From Amycolatopsis jejuensis (GTDB taxonomy: Bacteria; Actinomycetota; Actinomycetes; Mycobacteriales; Pseudonocardiaceae), in assembly GCF_000717335.1 (NCBI RefSeq), contig NZ_JNYZ01000017.1, positions 100,414 to 164,413 on the forward strand: DNA of 64,000 nucleotides. Reading direction: 5' to 3'. The stretch's first letter is position 1, and each line of letters begins with the position of its first letter. Below the pieces are notes generated by a model, which searched no databases, was not told the DNA's origin, and was given only the letters and a program-made list of their open reading frames with translations. A program made the position numbers and the translations under genes. Positions 37,402 through 46,346 of the stretch are shown piece after piece.

Positions 37402-38169
37402 GTGCCGTATTCGTTCACGCTGTCGCCTGCGGCGGTGGATCTCCTGCTGGCCGAGCTCGGACTGGGTCCGGCGCCGGTTCCGTTCGTCGTGCCGCACGTG
37501 GGCATCACCGGCGACGAGCGCCGGGCCGTGCGCGATGCCGTGCTGCGTGACCTCGACGGGCGTGGCCTGCTGCGGCGCGGCACCCTCGACGACGACGTCC
37601 AGCTGGCGCTCGCCACGTTCGCGCGGCCGTTTCTCGCCGTGTCCGCTGCCGCCCGGGTGGGGGATGCGCCGCTGTTCGCGCGCGTGGCGTCCAACGGCCA
37701 GTACGCGGTGCTCGTCCGGCACGTCGACGGCATGTTCTCGTTCGAGGAGGTCCGGCCGACCGGCATCGTCCCGGCGATCGTCGACCTGCTGCCGCTCACG
37801 CCCGCCGCGCCTGGCCAGTCGGTCACCGTCGCGCGGCCGGCGAAGCGGGCGGTTCGTGGCGACGCGTATGACCCGTTCGCCGGGGTCAGCGGTCCGCGTA
37901 CGCACAATCCCCAGCTCAGGGCGGTACAGCGGATCTTCGAGAAGCCTCGGATGGCGGTCGGGGAGTTCACGCCGTACGTGCGCGACGGGTCCGGTCGCGA
38001 GGCCGCGCTGCCGTCGCTCGCGTGGTTCGACACCGAGGTCGGCCGCTACCTGCTCAGCACCCGCGATTCCGGCGACGGCAACCGCTGGCTCACCTACGCC
38101 CCGGCCGACAATGCCCGGCTGGCCCAGCAGCTGTTCACCCAGCTCGAAGGGTATTCGGCAAACGCCTGA
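37402..38169 (+). CDS. EspG-like type VII secretion chaperone (second copy)
   Basis: 255 residues, GTG start. EspG-type layout: N-terminal helix FTLSPAAVDLLLAELGLG, VPFVVPHVGITGDERRAVRDAVLRDL, strands PLFARVASNGQYAVLVRHVDGMFSFEEV in the middle, and a late strand RWLTYAPADNARLAQQL. It differs clearly from the EspG at 28165-28866, so the two are diverged paralogues. It leads a three-gene set with a PE-like helical protein and a PPE-like protein. Confidence 0.72.
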   Translation: MPYSFTLSPAAVDLLLAELGLGPAPVPFVVPHVGITGDERRAVRDAVLRDLDGRGLLRRGTLDDDVQLALATFARPFLAVSAAARVGDAPLFARVASNGQYAVLVRHVDGMFSFEEVRPTGIVPAIVDLLPLTPAAPGQSVTVARPAKRAVRGDAYDPFAGVSGPRTHNPQLRAVQRIFEKPRMAVGEFTPYVRDGSGREAALPSLAWFDTEVGRYLLSTRDSGDGNRWLTYAPADNARLAQQLFTQLEGYSANA

Positions 38170-38201
38170 CCGGAGCGGCCGTCGTCGATAGACTGCGGCC
38201 C

Positions 38202-38621
38202 ATGAGCACTGATCCGCTGGCGGCCGGCGGGCTGAACGCCAAGGGCATCGCCGAGGCCGCGGCCGAAACGCACAAGCTGGCCGGCGCCGCGAAGTCCGGT
38301 GGCTTCACCATCGACGGCGACGCGATCGGTGACCTGCGCAAAGCGCTCACCGACATGGTCACCCGCCTCGAGCGGCTGAAGCCGCAGACGCAGGTGCTCG
38401 CGTCCGCGCCGCAGCTCGGCAGCCACCCGTACGGGCACACCGTGGCCGAACACGACCGCAAGACCGGCGCCGACGCGCCCGGCTCCGCCACCGACGTGCT
38501 CGACCAGTTCGGCCGGATCCTGCAGGAGGCCGACGAGGCACTCGCCCGCGCGGGTGGCGTGTACACGGAGAACGAGAACCAGGCCATCGATTCTCACCGC
38601 ACCGTGAAGGACACCGAATGA
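38202..38621 (+). CDS. Small helical ESX-associated protein
   Basis: 139 residues from ATG 38202. Mostly helical, alanine-rich, no signal peptide: GLNAKGIAEAAAETHKLAGAAKSGGF, then LRKALTDMVTRLERLKPQTQVLAS and DVLDQFGRILQEADEALARAGG. Overlaps the PPE-like gene by four bases. In PE/PPE-type operons a small helical protein precedes the PPE gene and forms a heterodimer with it; this protein lacks an obvious PE motif but occupies that place. Confidence 0.65.
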   Translation: MSTDPLAAGGLNAKGIAEAAAETHKLAGAAKSGGFTIDGDAIGDLRKALTDMVTRLERLKPQTQVLASAPQLGSHPYGHTVAEHDRKTGADAPGSATDVLDQFGRILQEADEALARAGGVYTENENQAIDSHRTVKDTE

Positions 38622-39742
38622 GCACGCCGCAGCTCGCGCCGTCGGACGCCGACTACCTCGGGCACGACCACCAGCAGCTCAAGAACTATCTCGACACCAA
38701 TCTCGACGTGCAGCAGGTTTCCGCGGTCTCCCAGGCGTACACCGAATTGCAGAAAGCGTTCGAGGAATTCGCGACGCAGCTGGGTGAGGCCGTGAAAAAG
38801 GCCGCGGGCGCGTGGACGGGCGAGGCGGCGACGGGCGCGCAGGCGTATTTCGTGAGCCTGGGTGAATGGGCCGAAGCGAATGCGCAGAACGCCCGGCTGG
38901 CCGCGCAGACCGTGGAGGAGCAGGGAACCGCGGCGCACGTCGCGAAGAATTCGATGCCGGACGCGGTCCCGTTCGACTGGTCCGAGGAATTCGACAAATG
39001 GTCGCACGCGAGCCCGTTGGAAATGGCGGATGCGATCGATTCGACGTTGAAGAAACAGCAGGACAGCCGTGGCGCGCACGAGCAGGCTGCGGAGACGATG
39101 TCGAAATACGACGCTTCGCTGTATTCGGCGGCTTCGAAACAGCCGGAATTCGCGCACCCGCCGAAGTTCGGCGTCGCGTCGGGTGGTGGGGCTTCCGTGG
39201 CGTTGCCGTCGGGTGACACTCCCGGTGGTTCAGCCGGTGCGGCTTCGGGCGGTGGCGGCGGCGCGGCAGCCGGTGGCGACCCAGCTGCTCAGGTTTCCGC
39301 GCCGTCGGTGGGCGCCCCGAGCAACTTCAGCGGCGCAGTACACCAGCAACTCCCGGACAGCGCGACCACCGCGGCCGGTTACGTCCCGCAGGCCGGACAC
39401 CAGGCCCCTGGCGGCGCAGGCGCGTCGGCCGGAATGGGCATGGGCGCCATGCCAATGGGCGGAATGGGCATGGGCGGCGGCTTCGGCGCCGACGAGGAAC
39501 ACGAAACCAAGGTAGGCCGCGGCGGCGGTGGCTTCGGCCCCGGCCAAGGCGCGGCCCCCGGCGCAGCCGAAGCAGCCGCAGGCGGCATGGGCGGCGCCCC
39601 GGCCCGCCCAGGCATGGGCTTCGGCGCCCGCCCCTACGACGACGAGGGCGACCAGCCGGCGTTCCTGATGGAGCTGGAGTCCGAAGAGGACGAAGTATTC
39701 GGCACCGGCCACCGCGCCGCACCACCGGTGATCGGGGAGTAG
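38618..39742 (+). CDS. PPE-like ESX substrate with Gly-rich C-terminal region
   Basis: 374 residues. N-terminal helical domain of about 180 residues with a WXG turn (GAWTGEAATGAQAYF, near residue 67). Residues about 185-340 are rich in Gly, Ala and Met, with runs such as GMGMGAMPMGGMGMGGG. The C-terminal 35 residues are acidic (FLMELESEEDEVFGTG) and end PPVIGE. The short acidic element with a closing PP(V/T)(I/L)G also ends the protein at 28863-30104, suggesting a shared sorting or docking tail. Confidence 0.75.
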   Translation: MSTPQLAPSDADYLGHDHQQLKNYLDTNLDVQQVSAVSQAYTELQKAFEEFATQLGEAVKKAAGAWTGEAATGAQAYFVSLGEWAEANAQNARLAAQTVEEQGTAAHVAKNSMPDAVPFDWSEEFDKWSHASPLEMADAIDSTLKKQQDSRGAHEQAAETMSKYDASLYSAASKQPEFAHPPKFGVASGGGASVALPSGDTPGGSAGAASGGGGGAAAGGDPAAQVSAPSVGAPSNFSGAVHQQLPDSATTAAGYVPQAGHQAPGGAGASAGMGMGAMPMGGMGMGGGFGADEEHETKVGRGGGGFGPGQGAAPGAAEAAAGGMGGAPARPGMGFGARPYDDEGDQPAFLMELESEEDEVFGTGHRAAPPVIGE

Positions 39743-39748
39743 CAGCGT

Positions 39749-39790
39749 CCGTTGTGGACGGTGGGCAAGACCGTCCACCGTCCACAACGG
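39749..39790. terminator. Bidirectional hairpin terminator
   Basis: Perfect 16-bp stem (39749-39764 with 39775-39790) around a 10-base loop, exactly filling the gap between the convergent PPE-like gene and glfT1. Confidence 0.88.
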
Positions 39791-39797
39791 AACCGGC

Positions 39798-40709
39798 TCA
39801 GTACCGGTAAAACTTCTCCGCCCGTCCCTGCCGTACCAGTTTCAGCCACTGCACAAAGGCCTTCGGGTCCCGTTTCACTCCCACGAAATACAGCCCGAAC
39901 CGCAGCACCTCCAGTGCCCCGATCTTGCGCATTCCCGGCTGTGACAGCAAATACCCGCGATTGCGGTACGTGTAATACCGTTTGACCTCGTTCTCCGGGT
40001 CCTGTGCGTGGAACTTGCCGCCCAGCATGGGTTTGAACTCGTCCGAGCCGTCGGGGTGCAGGTACGTCGTCCGCAGCGACGTGCCGAATGGCAGGCCGGA
40101 CCGGACCAACCTGCGGTGCAGTTCCACCTCGTCGCCGCGGAAGAACAGGCGGAGGTCCGGTACTCCGGTTACGTCCAAAGTGGACGCTCGGAACAACGCG
40201 CCGTTCATCAGGGACGCAATCCCCGGCAGGAAGTCCGTACCCAGTTCTGCCGACGAGCGCTTCCACGTGAGGCCGCGGCGCAGCGGGAAAGCCAGCTGTG
40301 CCGGGGAATCGATGTTCGCCACCACCGGCGACACCTCGGCAAGGCCGCGTTTTTCGGCTTCCTCCAACAGAATCTCGAGGACGTGCTCGTCTGCCGGGCG
40401 GCCGTCGTCGTCGGCGAGCCAGACCCATTCCGCACCCAAGGCGAGCGCGTGCAGCATGCCGAGTGCGAACCCGCCCGCGCCGCCGAGGTTGCGGTGTGAC
40501 GGCAGGTACGTGTACGGCAGCGGGTACGCCTCCACGACCTCGCGCGCCGGCTTGTCCGGGCCGTTGTCCACCACCACCAGGTGGTCCACCGGGCGCGTCT
40601 GCGAGGCGATGATCTTCAGCGAGTCCGCGAGCAGGTCGCGCCGGTGCCGCGTGACCACCACGCCGACGACGGCGCCCGCGGGCAGCTCTCGCGTCTCGCC
40701 GCTCATCAT
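39798..40709 (-). CDS. glfT1: Galactofuranosyltransferase GlfT1
   Basis: 303 residues (M. tuberculosis Rv3782: 304). Adds the first two galactofuranose units to the rhamnosyl-GlcNAc-PP-decaprenyl linker. GT-A fold: VVGVVVTRHRRDLLADSL at the N-terminus, LVVVDNGPD, HRNLGGAGGFALGM, the metal site WLADDDGRP near residue 98, and RGDEVELHRRL as the late acidic motif. It overlaps wzt by four bases, so galactan initiation and export genes form one operon. Confidence 0.94.
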   Translation of the reverse strand: MMSGETRELPAGAVVGVVVTRHRRDLLADSLKIIASQTRPVDHLVVVDNGPDKPAREVVEAYPLPYTYLPSHRNLGGAGGFALGMLHALALGAEWVWLADDDGRPADEHVLEILLEEAEKRGLAEVSPVVANIDSPAQLAFPLRRGLTWKRSSAELGTDFLPGIASLMNGALFRASTLDVTGVPDLRLFFRGDEVELHRRLVRSGLPFGTSLRTTYLHPDGSDEFKPMLGGKFHAQDPENEVKRYYTYRNRGYLLSQPGMRKIGALEVLRFGLYFVGVKRDPKAFVQWLKLVRQGRAEKFYRY

Positions 40710-41524
40710 TCGCCGCCGTTCTGCAGGACTGTCGCGGGCTCGATGCCGAGGCGTTCGAGACCTTCCTTGCTCATGTTTTCGAACGGATCGCGGCCCTTGT
40801 ACGCGGTGAGCACGTCACGCAGCGAACCCTGCTGTTTGACGTGTCCCTCGTCCATCCAGATCGCGGTGTCGCACAGTTCCATGAGGAATTCGTCGGAGTG
40901 GTTCGCGAACACCAGGATGCCGGACCGTTTCACCAGATCCTTGAGCCGGTCACGGGCCTTGTTCAGGAATGCCGCGTCGACCGCGCCGATGCCCTCGTCG
41001 AGAATGAGGATCTCCGGGTCGATCGAGGTCACCACGCCCAGTGCGAGCCGCACCCGCATACCCGTGGAATACGTGCGCAGCGGCATTTGCAGGTAGTCGC
41101 CGAGTTCGGTGAACTCCGCGATGTCGTCGACCCGCTTCTGCATTTCCTTGGCGCTCATGCCGAGGAACAACCCGCGGATGAGAATGTTCTCCTCGCCCGA
41201 AATTTCCGGGTCCATGCCGACGCCGAGGTCGAAAACCGGCGCAATCCGGCCGGTGATCCGCGACGATCCGCGGGTCGGCTCGTAAATTCCGGCCAAAAGC
41301 CGCAGCAGCGTGGACTTCCCGGCACCGTTGTGGCCGACCAGGCCGACCCGGTCGCCCTCGCGCAGTTTGATCGACACGTCGTGCAGCGCCTCGATGATCG
41401 GCACCTTCTGCTCGGTGCCGATCTTGCCGCCGACCTTGCCGAGCACGCGCTTTTTCATCGACCGCGTCTTCGCGTCGAAAATCGGGAAGTCCACGTACGC
41501 GTTGTGGACGTCAATGCTGACCAT
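40706..41524 (-). CDS. wzt: ABC transporter ATPase for lipid-linked galactan export
   Basis: 272 residues. Walker A GHNGAGKST at 64-72, signature YSTGMRVRLALG (the Wzt-type variant of LSGGQ), Walker B EILILDEGIGAVD, and the H-loop FANHSDEF. N-terminal extension PIFDAKTRSMKKRVLGKVGG is characteristic of polysaccharide exporters. No C-terminal carbohydrate-binding domain. Equivalent to M. tuberculosis Rv3781, which with the Rv3783 permease moves the decaprenyl-linked galactan across the membrane. ATG 3 bases after wzm's stop. Confidence 0.94.
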   Translation of the reverse strand: MVSIDVHNAYVDFPIFDAKTRSMKKRVLGKVGGKIGTEQKVPIIEALHDVSIKLREGDRVGLVGHNGAGKSTLLRLLAGIYEPTRGSSRITGRIAPVFDLGVGMDPEISGEENILIRGLFLGMSAKEMQKRVDDIAEFTELGDYLQMPLRTYSTGMRVRLALGVVTSIDPEILILDEGIGAVDAAFLNKARDRLKDLVKRSGILVFANHSDEFLMELCDTAIWMDEGHVKQQGSLRDVLTAYKGRDPFENMSKEGLERLGIEPATVLQNGGE

Positions 41525-41527
41525 CTG

Positions 41528-42481
41528 TCACACCCAATACGAGACGCGGGACCGGTAATTGCGCATGGCGATGAGGGCGAGCGCCCACCCGACCACGGTG
41601 ATGGCGCCGACCACGACCCAGCTGGTCCAGCTCACCGCCTGCCCGATGAGCGGCGACCGCACCACCTGCATGTAGTGATACAGCGGGTTGGCCTTGATGA
41701 ACGGCAGCGCCCACGACGCACCGTCCCGCGGCCCGCCGGACAGCAGCTGGTCGACCGGCCACACGATCGGCGTTGCGTAGAACATCAGCTGGATCAGGGA
41801 GTTGATGACCTGCGGGATGTCGCGGAAGCGGGTCGAGATGATGCCGAGCAGCAGCGCCGCCCACCCGGCGGTGAGCGCGAGCAGCACGAAGCCGGGGATG
41901 GCGAGGAGGATGTTCCAGCTCAGTCCCGGATGGCAGTACTTGCCGGGAACGCACACGCCGTCCTGGGATCCCAGTGAATACGGGGCATCCAGCGCCGAGA
42001 AGAAAATGACCAGTAGCACGACGTAGACGATCAGGTTGTGCGCCAGCAGGAGCGTCTGCCGCCAGATGGTGCGGAGCACGTACACGCTGAGCGGCGCGGG
42101 GAGCTGCTTGATCATCCCCTCGTTCGCGATGAACGTCTCCATGCCTTCGGTGAGGCACCCCTGGATGAAGCCCCAGATGATGAACCCGGTGGAGAGATAC
42201 GGCAGGAAGACGTCGATCGGCGTGCGGAAGAGCTGCGAGTACAGCAGACCGAGCCCGAGCGCGATGACGCCCTGGCTGATGGTGATCCAGAACGGCCCGA
42301 TGACCGACCGGCGGTACCGCTGCTTGATGTCCTGCCAGCCGAGATGCGTCCACAGCTCGCGATTCGCAAAACCGTCCTTGATGTCGGCTATCGCGCGCGA
42401 GAAGGTCTTGCTGTCCGACGACGGTGGCACCGGCGTGGAGATCTCGGGTTCGGCTACGTGAACCGTGCTGGTGGCATGCAC
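41528..42481 (-). CDS. wzm: ABC transporter permease for lipid-linked galactan export
   Basis: 317 residues. ABC-2 type permease: cytoplasmic N-terminus of about 55 residues, LWTHLGWQDIKQRYRRSVIGPFW (amphipathic motif common to Wzm proteins), then six membrane helices, with QLMFYATPIVWPVDQL and NPLYHYMQVVRSPLIG near the end. Pairs with the downstream ATPase. First gene of wzm-wzt-glfT1; its start faces the pyruvyltransferase-like gene across about 100 bases. Confidence 0.93.
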   Translation of the reverse strand: MHATSTVHVAEPEISTPVPPSSDSKTFSRAIADIKDGFANRELWTHLGWQDIKQRYRRSVIGPFWITISQGVIALGLGLLYSQLFRTPIDVFLPYLSTGFIIWGFIQGCLTEGMETFIANEGMIKQLPAPLSVYVLRTIWRQTLLLAHNLIVYVVLLVIFFSALDAPYSLGSQDGVCVPGKYCHPGLSWNILLAIPGFVLLALTAGWAALLLGIISTRFRDIPQVINSLIQLMFYATPIVWPVDQLLSGGPRDGASWALPFIKANPLYHYMQVVRSPLIGQAVSWTSWVVVGAITVVGWALALIAMRNYRSRVSYWV

Positions 42482-42584
42482 GTGGACGAGGGTACCGATG
42501 GCGTGCCCGGGGTGAGGGCCGACCCGTCGGCCCGGTGGCCGCCCACGCTCAGTGACGCTGTGTGTGCGACGTTAAGATGTGGCA

Positions 42585-43835
42585 ATGTCGGTCCCCGAAA
42601 TCAGAACTTCGGCGTCGAAGTCTGTTTCATCGCGTGCGCTGTACTACCTCGTAGCGCCGGTGGGTCACCCCAATTACGGTGATGAGCTCATCACGGCAGG
42701 CTGGCTGGAGTACCTCGCGGAGACCGCACCGGACGCCGATGTGTGGGTGGACACTCATTCGCCAGGGCCCGCAAGCGTGCTCCTCGACGGCATCCACCCG
42801 CGGGCGAAGTTCACCGACACCCTGTGGCGGCTTTGCTGGGAAGCGCCGGAGGAAGACCCGTGGCGCAGCGCCGCTTGGGTGCGGGAAGCCGTACACCACC
42901 CCGGCATCATGCCCCGGCTGCACCACGGCGTCGAACTGCTGGCGAAGGCCGATGTGGTGCACGTCGTCGGTGGCGGGTACATCAACAAACTGTGGCCGAA
43001 GCAGATCGGTTTGCTCGCGGGCGCGGCCGCGGCGGCGGAACGTTCCGGTGGGCGCGCGGCCATGACCGGACAGGGTTTTCTTCCGGTTTGCGAGGATTCG
43101 GTACCGCTTCTGGAGGCGCTGGCCGACCGGTTCGAGGTCGTCGAGCTCAGGGACGACGCGTCGGCCGAGCTGCTCGGCCGGTCGGCCGGTCTCGACGACG
43201 CGTTTCTCACCATCGGGCCCGGCCGGTACGACCAGCCGGAGGACTTGCCCGAGGTGATGCTCTGCCTGCAGTCCGACCTGGTCGAGGTCGGCATCGGCAA
43301 GCTGGCCGGCACCGTGCTGTCGATGCTGCGGGCGTGGAAAGTGGACCCGGCGAAGATCGGGGTAGTGGAAGGCGTACCCCGGGTCGACCGCGAGGTGTTC
43401 GCGTTGATCGAGCGGGAACTGCCCGGCGCGCGGTTTTATCCGTTTTCACACATCTGGACCCACGGCCTTCCTGCTGCCGCGCACCAGACCTGGATTTCCA
43501 CCCGGTTCCACGTCCACATGCTGGCTGCCGCGGCCGGAGCGTCCGGCGTCGCGGTGAGCATCCACCCCGATTACTACGCCACGAAACACCGCGCTCTCGT
43601 CGGGCTGGGATCCAACTGGACCCTGCTCGAGGATCTTTCCCAGATCCCGGTCCGCCCGACCGCAGGCGGTTACGCCGGCGAGTCGCTGACCCGCTTCCGG
43701 GAAAGCAAGCGGCAGCTCGCCGAGCAGGTTTACGCACCGGTGATCCGTCCGGTCGTGGAGGAGCCGCAGCCGGAGCCGATGGACGTGGAGCCGTCGATCC
43801 CGCGGCGCCGGTGGACCCGGCGGATCTGGGGCTGA
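42585..43835 (+). CDS. Polysaccharide pyruvyltransferase-like protein
   Basis: 416 residues from ATG 42585; GTG 42579 is possible. Matches the polysaccharide pyruvyltransferase fold: GHPNYGDELITAGWLEYL at the N-terminus, DVVHVVGGGYINKLWPKQ, and WISTRFHVHMLAAAAGASGVAV near the C-terminus (R-H-X-H motif). Such enzymes place ketal pyruvate on glycans or act as related transferases. The gene is divergent from wzm, so it may decorate the exported polymer. The last 30 residues are a charged tail (EPQPEPMDVEP, RRRWTRRIW). Confidence 0.78.
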   Translation: MSVPEIRTSASKSVSSRALYYLVAPVGHPNYGDELITAGWLEYLAETAPDADVWVDTHSPGPASVLLDGIHPRAKFTDTLWRLCWEAPEEDPWRSAAWVREAVHHPGIMPRLHHGVELLAKADVVHVVGGGYINKLWPKQIGLLAGAAAAAERSGGRAAMTGQGFLPVCEDSVPLLEALADRFEVVELRDDASAELLGRSAGLDDAFLTIGPGRYDQPEDLPEVMLCLQSDLVEVGIGKLAGTVLSMLRAWKVDPAKIGVVEGVPRVDREVFALIERELPGARFYPFSHIWTHGLPAAAHQTWISTRFHVHMLAAAAGASGVAVSIHPDYYATKHRALVGLGSNWTLLEDLSQIPVRPTAGGYAGESLTRFRESKRQLAEQVYAPVIRPVVEEPQPEPMDVEPSIPRRRWTRRIWG

Positions 43836-44015
43836 ACGGTATGCCCACAGTCGACAACTCGATTCGAATTCCGCATCGAGGAGCGGATGCGTGAGGCGCC
43901 CGGCGGGCGGGTTGGCTCTGGGGCAGATCACGCAGGTGCTCGGGTGGACGCCGCGAGGGGGACGGCTCTCACCCGGGACTTGATCGAGCGGTCGCGGACT
44001 CCTGCGCTGCCCCGG

Positions 44016-44645
44016 TCAGGGCGAGAGGACCGGGAAGTAGGTCAGCACTTCCCCGGTGTCCGCGTCGTAGCAGCCCGCGATCTCCAGCGCGCCCCACATT
44101 CCCGACCACACCCCGGTCTGCTCGTCCCGGACCACCTGCGGTGAGGTCCACGCGCCGTCTCCGGCGGCCGCAACTTCCTCAGGTGACCAAGAGGGCGGGA
44201 AGTAGGTCTGGTCCACCAGGTACTGCTTGGAGCTGTTCTCCGGGACGTGGCGGACGACCTGCCGCAGCGCGATCGGGTAGTCCGCGGGCCGGGCGAGCCG
44301 CGGCTGATCCGCGGTGCCGGCCAGGTAGCCGCGAAAACCGTTGAGCAGCGTCCAGAAATCCGTCTGCGGCAACACCGTCCGGGGCCAGAGCTCGTACCGG
44401 CTTTCCAGCACCACCACGTTGTTGACGAAGTCGATCAGGCAGCTGTTGCCGACCAGCGTCGCCTGTTCGTGGCGGCACTGCTCGAGCAGCTGCCCCAGCC
44501 GATCGAGCGCGGCGAGATTCGGCTGTGCGTCGGCATAGAGCCACGCGGCGAGCGCGAAGGACTCCTGCGGGGCCTTGACCCGCAGCCTGCGGTGTTCGTC
44601 GAACGACAGGGACAGTGCGTCGCCGGCTTCGAACAGCGAAGTCAT
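44016..44645 (-). CDS. Putative immunity protein whose C-terminal half resembles an EndoU domain
   Basis: 209 residues, soluble, ATG 9 bases after the toxin-like gene's stop. Residues 1-110 are a helix/strand domain (NLAALDRLGQLLEQ, then SRYELWP, FWTLLNGFRGYLAG) without a recognised family. Residues about 125-209 look like the second half of a bacterial EndoU nuclease: a T-F/Y-FP-x-W element (QTYFPPSWSPEEV, 146-158) and the terminal strand pair with DADTGEVLTYFP. The catalytic histidines of EndoU are not seen. It may be a natural fusion of an immunity domain with a toxin fragment, or a mimic. Role inferred from position. Confidence 0.55.
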   Translation of the reverse strand: MTSLFEAGDALSLSFDEHRRLRVKAPQESFALAAWLYADAQPNLAALDRLGQLLEQCRHEQATLVGNSCLIDFVNNVVVLESRYELWPRTVLPQTDFWTLLNGFRGYLAGTADQPRLARPADYPIALRQVVRHVPENSSKQYLVDQTYFPPSWSPEEVAAAGDGAWTSPQVVRDEQTGVWSGMWGALEIAGCYDADTGEVLTYFPVLSP

Positions 44646-44654
44646 CGGGTGCCG

Positions 44655-46346
44655 TCAGTGACTTGGGAAGTAGGTGGAGGGGTTGACGTCCAGCGGTGGC
44701 GGGGCGGGCTTCGAGGGATCGGGGTGTCCGGGTGCCGCGTTGGGAGGTGGTACCGGCTTGCCCGCCGGGTAGTGCGGGTTGGCGTACCCGGTCACGTTGA
44801 TGATCTGGCCGGCGTGCGGATTGTCGTGTTTGGGCGGGGCGGCGCCGTGTTTGCCGGGGTTTGCCGGATCCCAGATCGGGGTGTAGGGGATCTGGCCGTG
44901 GCCGTTCCAGGTGTAGCTGCTGGGATGTCCCTGCGAAGTGGTCTGGTGTCCTGCCGGAGCGAAGCCGCCGTGTGGCTTGCCGCCGTTCCACGCCTGGTTG
45001 GCCACGTTCCCGGTCAGGCCCGAATTCGTGTTGGGCGGGAACATCGTGCTCTGCCCGGGCTTGCCCGACGCGGTCAGCTTGGGGACCAGGTTGCCTGCCG
45101 AGTTCTGGGTGTAAGGCCCCTGGATGTTGTAGACGCCGTTCGGTTTGGCCGGCCCGGGCACGGGCGTTCCGCCGTGGATTCCGCTGCCGAGGGTGGCGCT
45201 CGGCTTCGTGCCGGGCGGGAGTTGGTTGCTGAGCACGTGCCCACCGGTGAACGACGCGGGCTTCGACTTCTTCGGGTTCGCATGCGGTCTCGGCGGCTTG
45301 AGGTTGCCTTGGTTGACGTGGTCGTGGGTGTGCTGGGGGATCGAACCGCCGCCGTGTGGGTGCTGGGTCGGCGCACCCGGCGACGTGAGGTTGTGGTCAC
45401 CGTCGTACTTGTCGGGGCCAAGTGCCCGGCTGGGGCCGGTCGATCCGTGCGAACCGCTGGGACCGGTGGATCCACTGCCGTGCCCGGAGGGGTGGTGTCC
45501 GGAGCCGCCACCCGGGCCCGAGCGGGGGCGGTCGGTGGGCAGCTTCGGTGTCTTGTCCAGCGGCGGCACTGAACCGGGCTTGCCGGTTTTGCCCGTCTTG
45601 ACGCCCTTCATCGCGTCACCGGCCCGCTCGAACACACTGCGTGCCTTCCCCAGCAGCTGGCCGAGCGCCTTCAGCGCCTTGACCAGCCGCTGGACCAGGC
45701 CGGTGATCTTGGCCGCGGTCTTCGCGACGAGGCTGACAACCTGCGGCACGACCCAGGCCAGTCCGATGCCGAGAGTCAGCAGCACCTGCAGTGCCCACGA
45801 GATCAGGTGGCCGACCACCTGGGCGATCGTGTCGCGGACCAGGGACCGCACGGCGGCGACGACCTCGCCTGCGGTCTGCACTCCCTTTGCCGCGCCGTCG
45901 CTCATCTCGCTGGACGCGGACATCAGTGCGGCCAGGTCGGAAGCACGCTGCCGGTACGCGTCCGCCGCCTCGCCCGACCAGCCCTGAAGGTCGGCCTGCA
46001 CCTGCTGGCCGACGTCTTCGCCGATCGACTTGAGTTCCTTTGCGACGTTCTGCCAGGTCGTCGAATACGAGGTGATTTGGTCCGGGTTGCCGGCGAGTGT
46101 GTCGAGTGCATCCTTGAGCGGCCCGACGTGCTCCATCAGCCAGCCGACGCCTGCCGAGAGGATTGCACCGAACGGGTCGGCGATCGTGCCGAGCGCGTCC
46201 AGCGCGGTTCCGGCGGCGCCGAGCACGGCCGAGGACCAGTCGCCGCTCTCGATACTGGTCTTGACCGCCTTCGCGTCTTCCAGCAGCGGGATTCCGGAAA
46301 TGGCTGTCGTACTGCTGACCGGGGCGGACACCAATGGGTTGCTCAT
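44655..46346 (-). CDS. WXG100-type polymorphic toxin with EndoU-like C-terminal domain
   Basis: 563 residues from ATG 46346 (GGGGGAG upstream). WXG-containing helical N-terminus (QGWSGEAADAY, W123-G125), hydrophobic helices at about 175-215 (GHLISWALQVLLTLGIGLAW), a Pro/Gly/His-rich linker (about 250-365), and a C-terminal part of about 200 residues. The latter carries EndoU-type landmarks: TGGHVLS (His370), a second His391 in SGIHGG, NGVYNIQ, STMFPP (433-438), INVTGY (516-521) and closing STYFP. EndoU domains are RNA-cleaving nucleases. A type VII-secreted RNase toxin with adjacent immunity gene is the best reading, but the Pro/His-rich inserts are unusual and the fold is unproven. Confidence 0.62.
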   Translation of the reverse strand: MSNPLVSAPVSSTTAISGIPLLEDAKAVKTSIESGDWSSAVLGAAGTALDALGTIADPFGAILSAGVGWLMEHVGPLKDALDTLAGNPDQITSYSTTWQNVAKELKSIGEDVGQQVQADLQGWSGEAADAYRQRASDLAALMSASSEMSDGAAKGVQTAGEVVAAVRSLVRDTIAQVVGHLISWALQVLLTLGIGLAWVVPQVVSLVAKTAAKITGLVQRLVKALKALGQLLGKARSVFERAGDAMKGVKTGKTGKPGSVPPLDKTPKLPTDRPRSGPGGGSGHHPSGHGSGSTGPSGSHGSTGPSRALGPDKYDGDHNLTSPGAPTQHPHGGGSIPQHTHDHVNQGNLKPPRPHANPKKSKPASFTGGHVLSNQLPPGTKPSATLGSGIHGGTPVPGPAKPNGVYNIQGPYTQNSAGNLVPKLTASGKPGQSTMFPPNTNSGLTGNVANQAWNGGKPHGGFAPAGHQTTSQGHPSSYTWNGHGQIPYTPIWDPANPGKHGAAPPKHDNPHAGQIINVTGYANPHYPAGKPVPPPNAAPGHPDPSKPAPPPLDVNPSTYFPSH

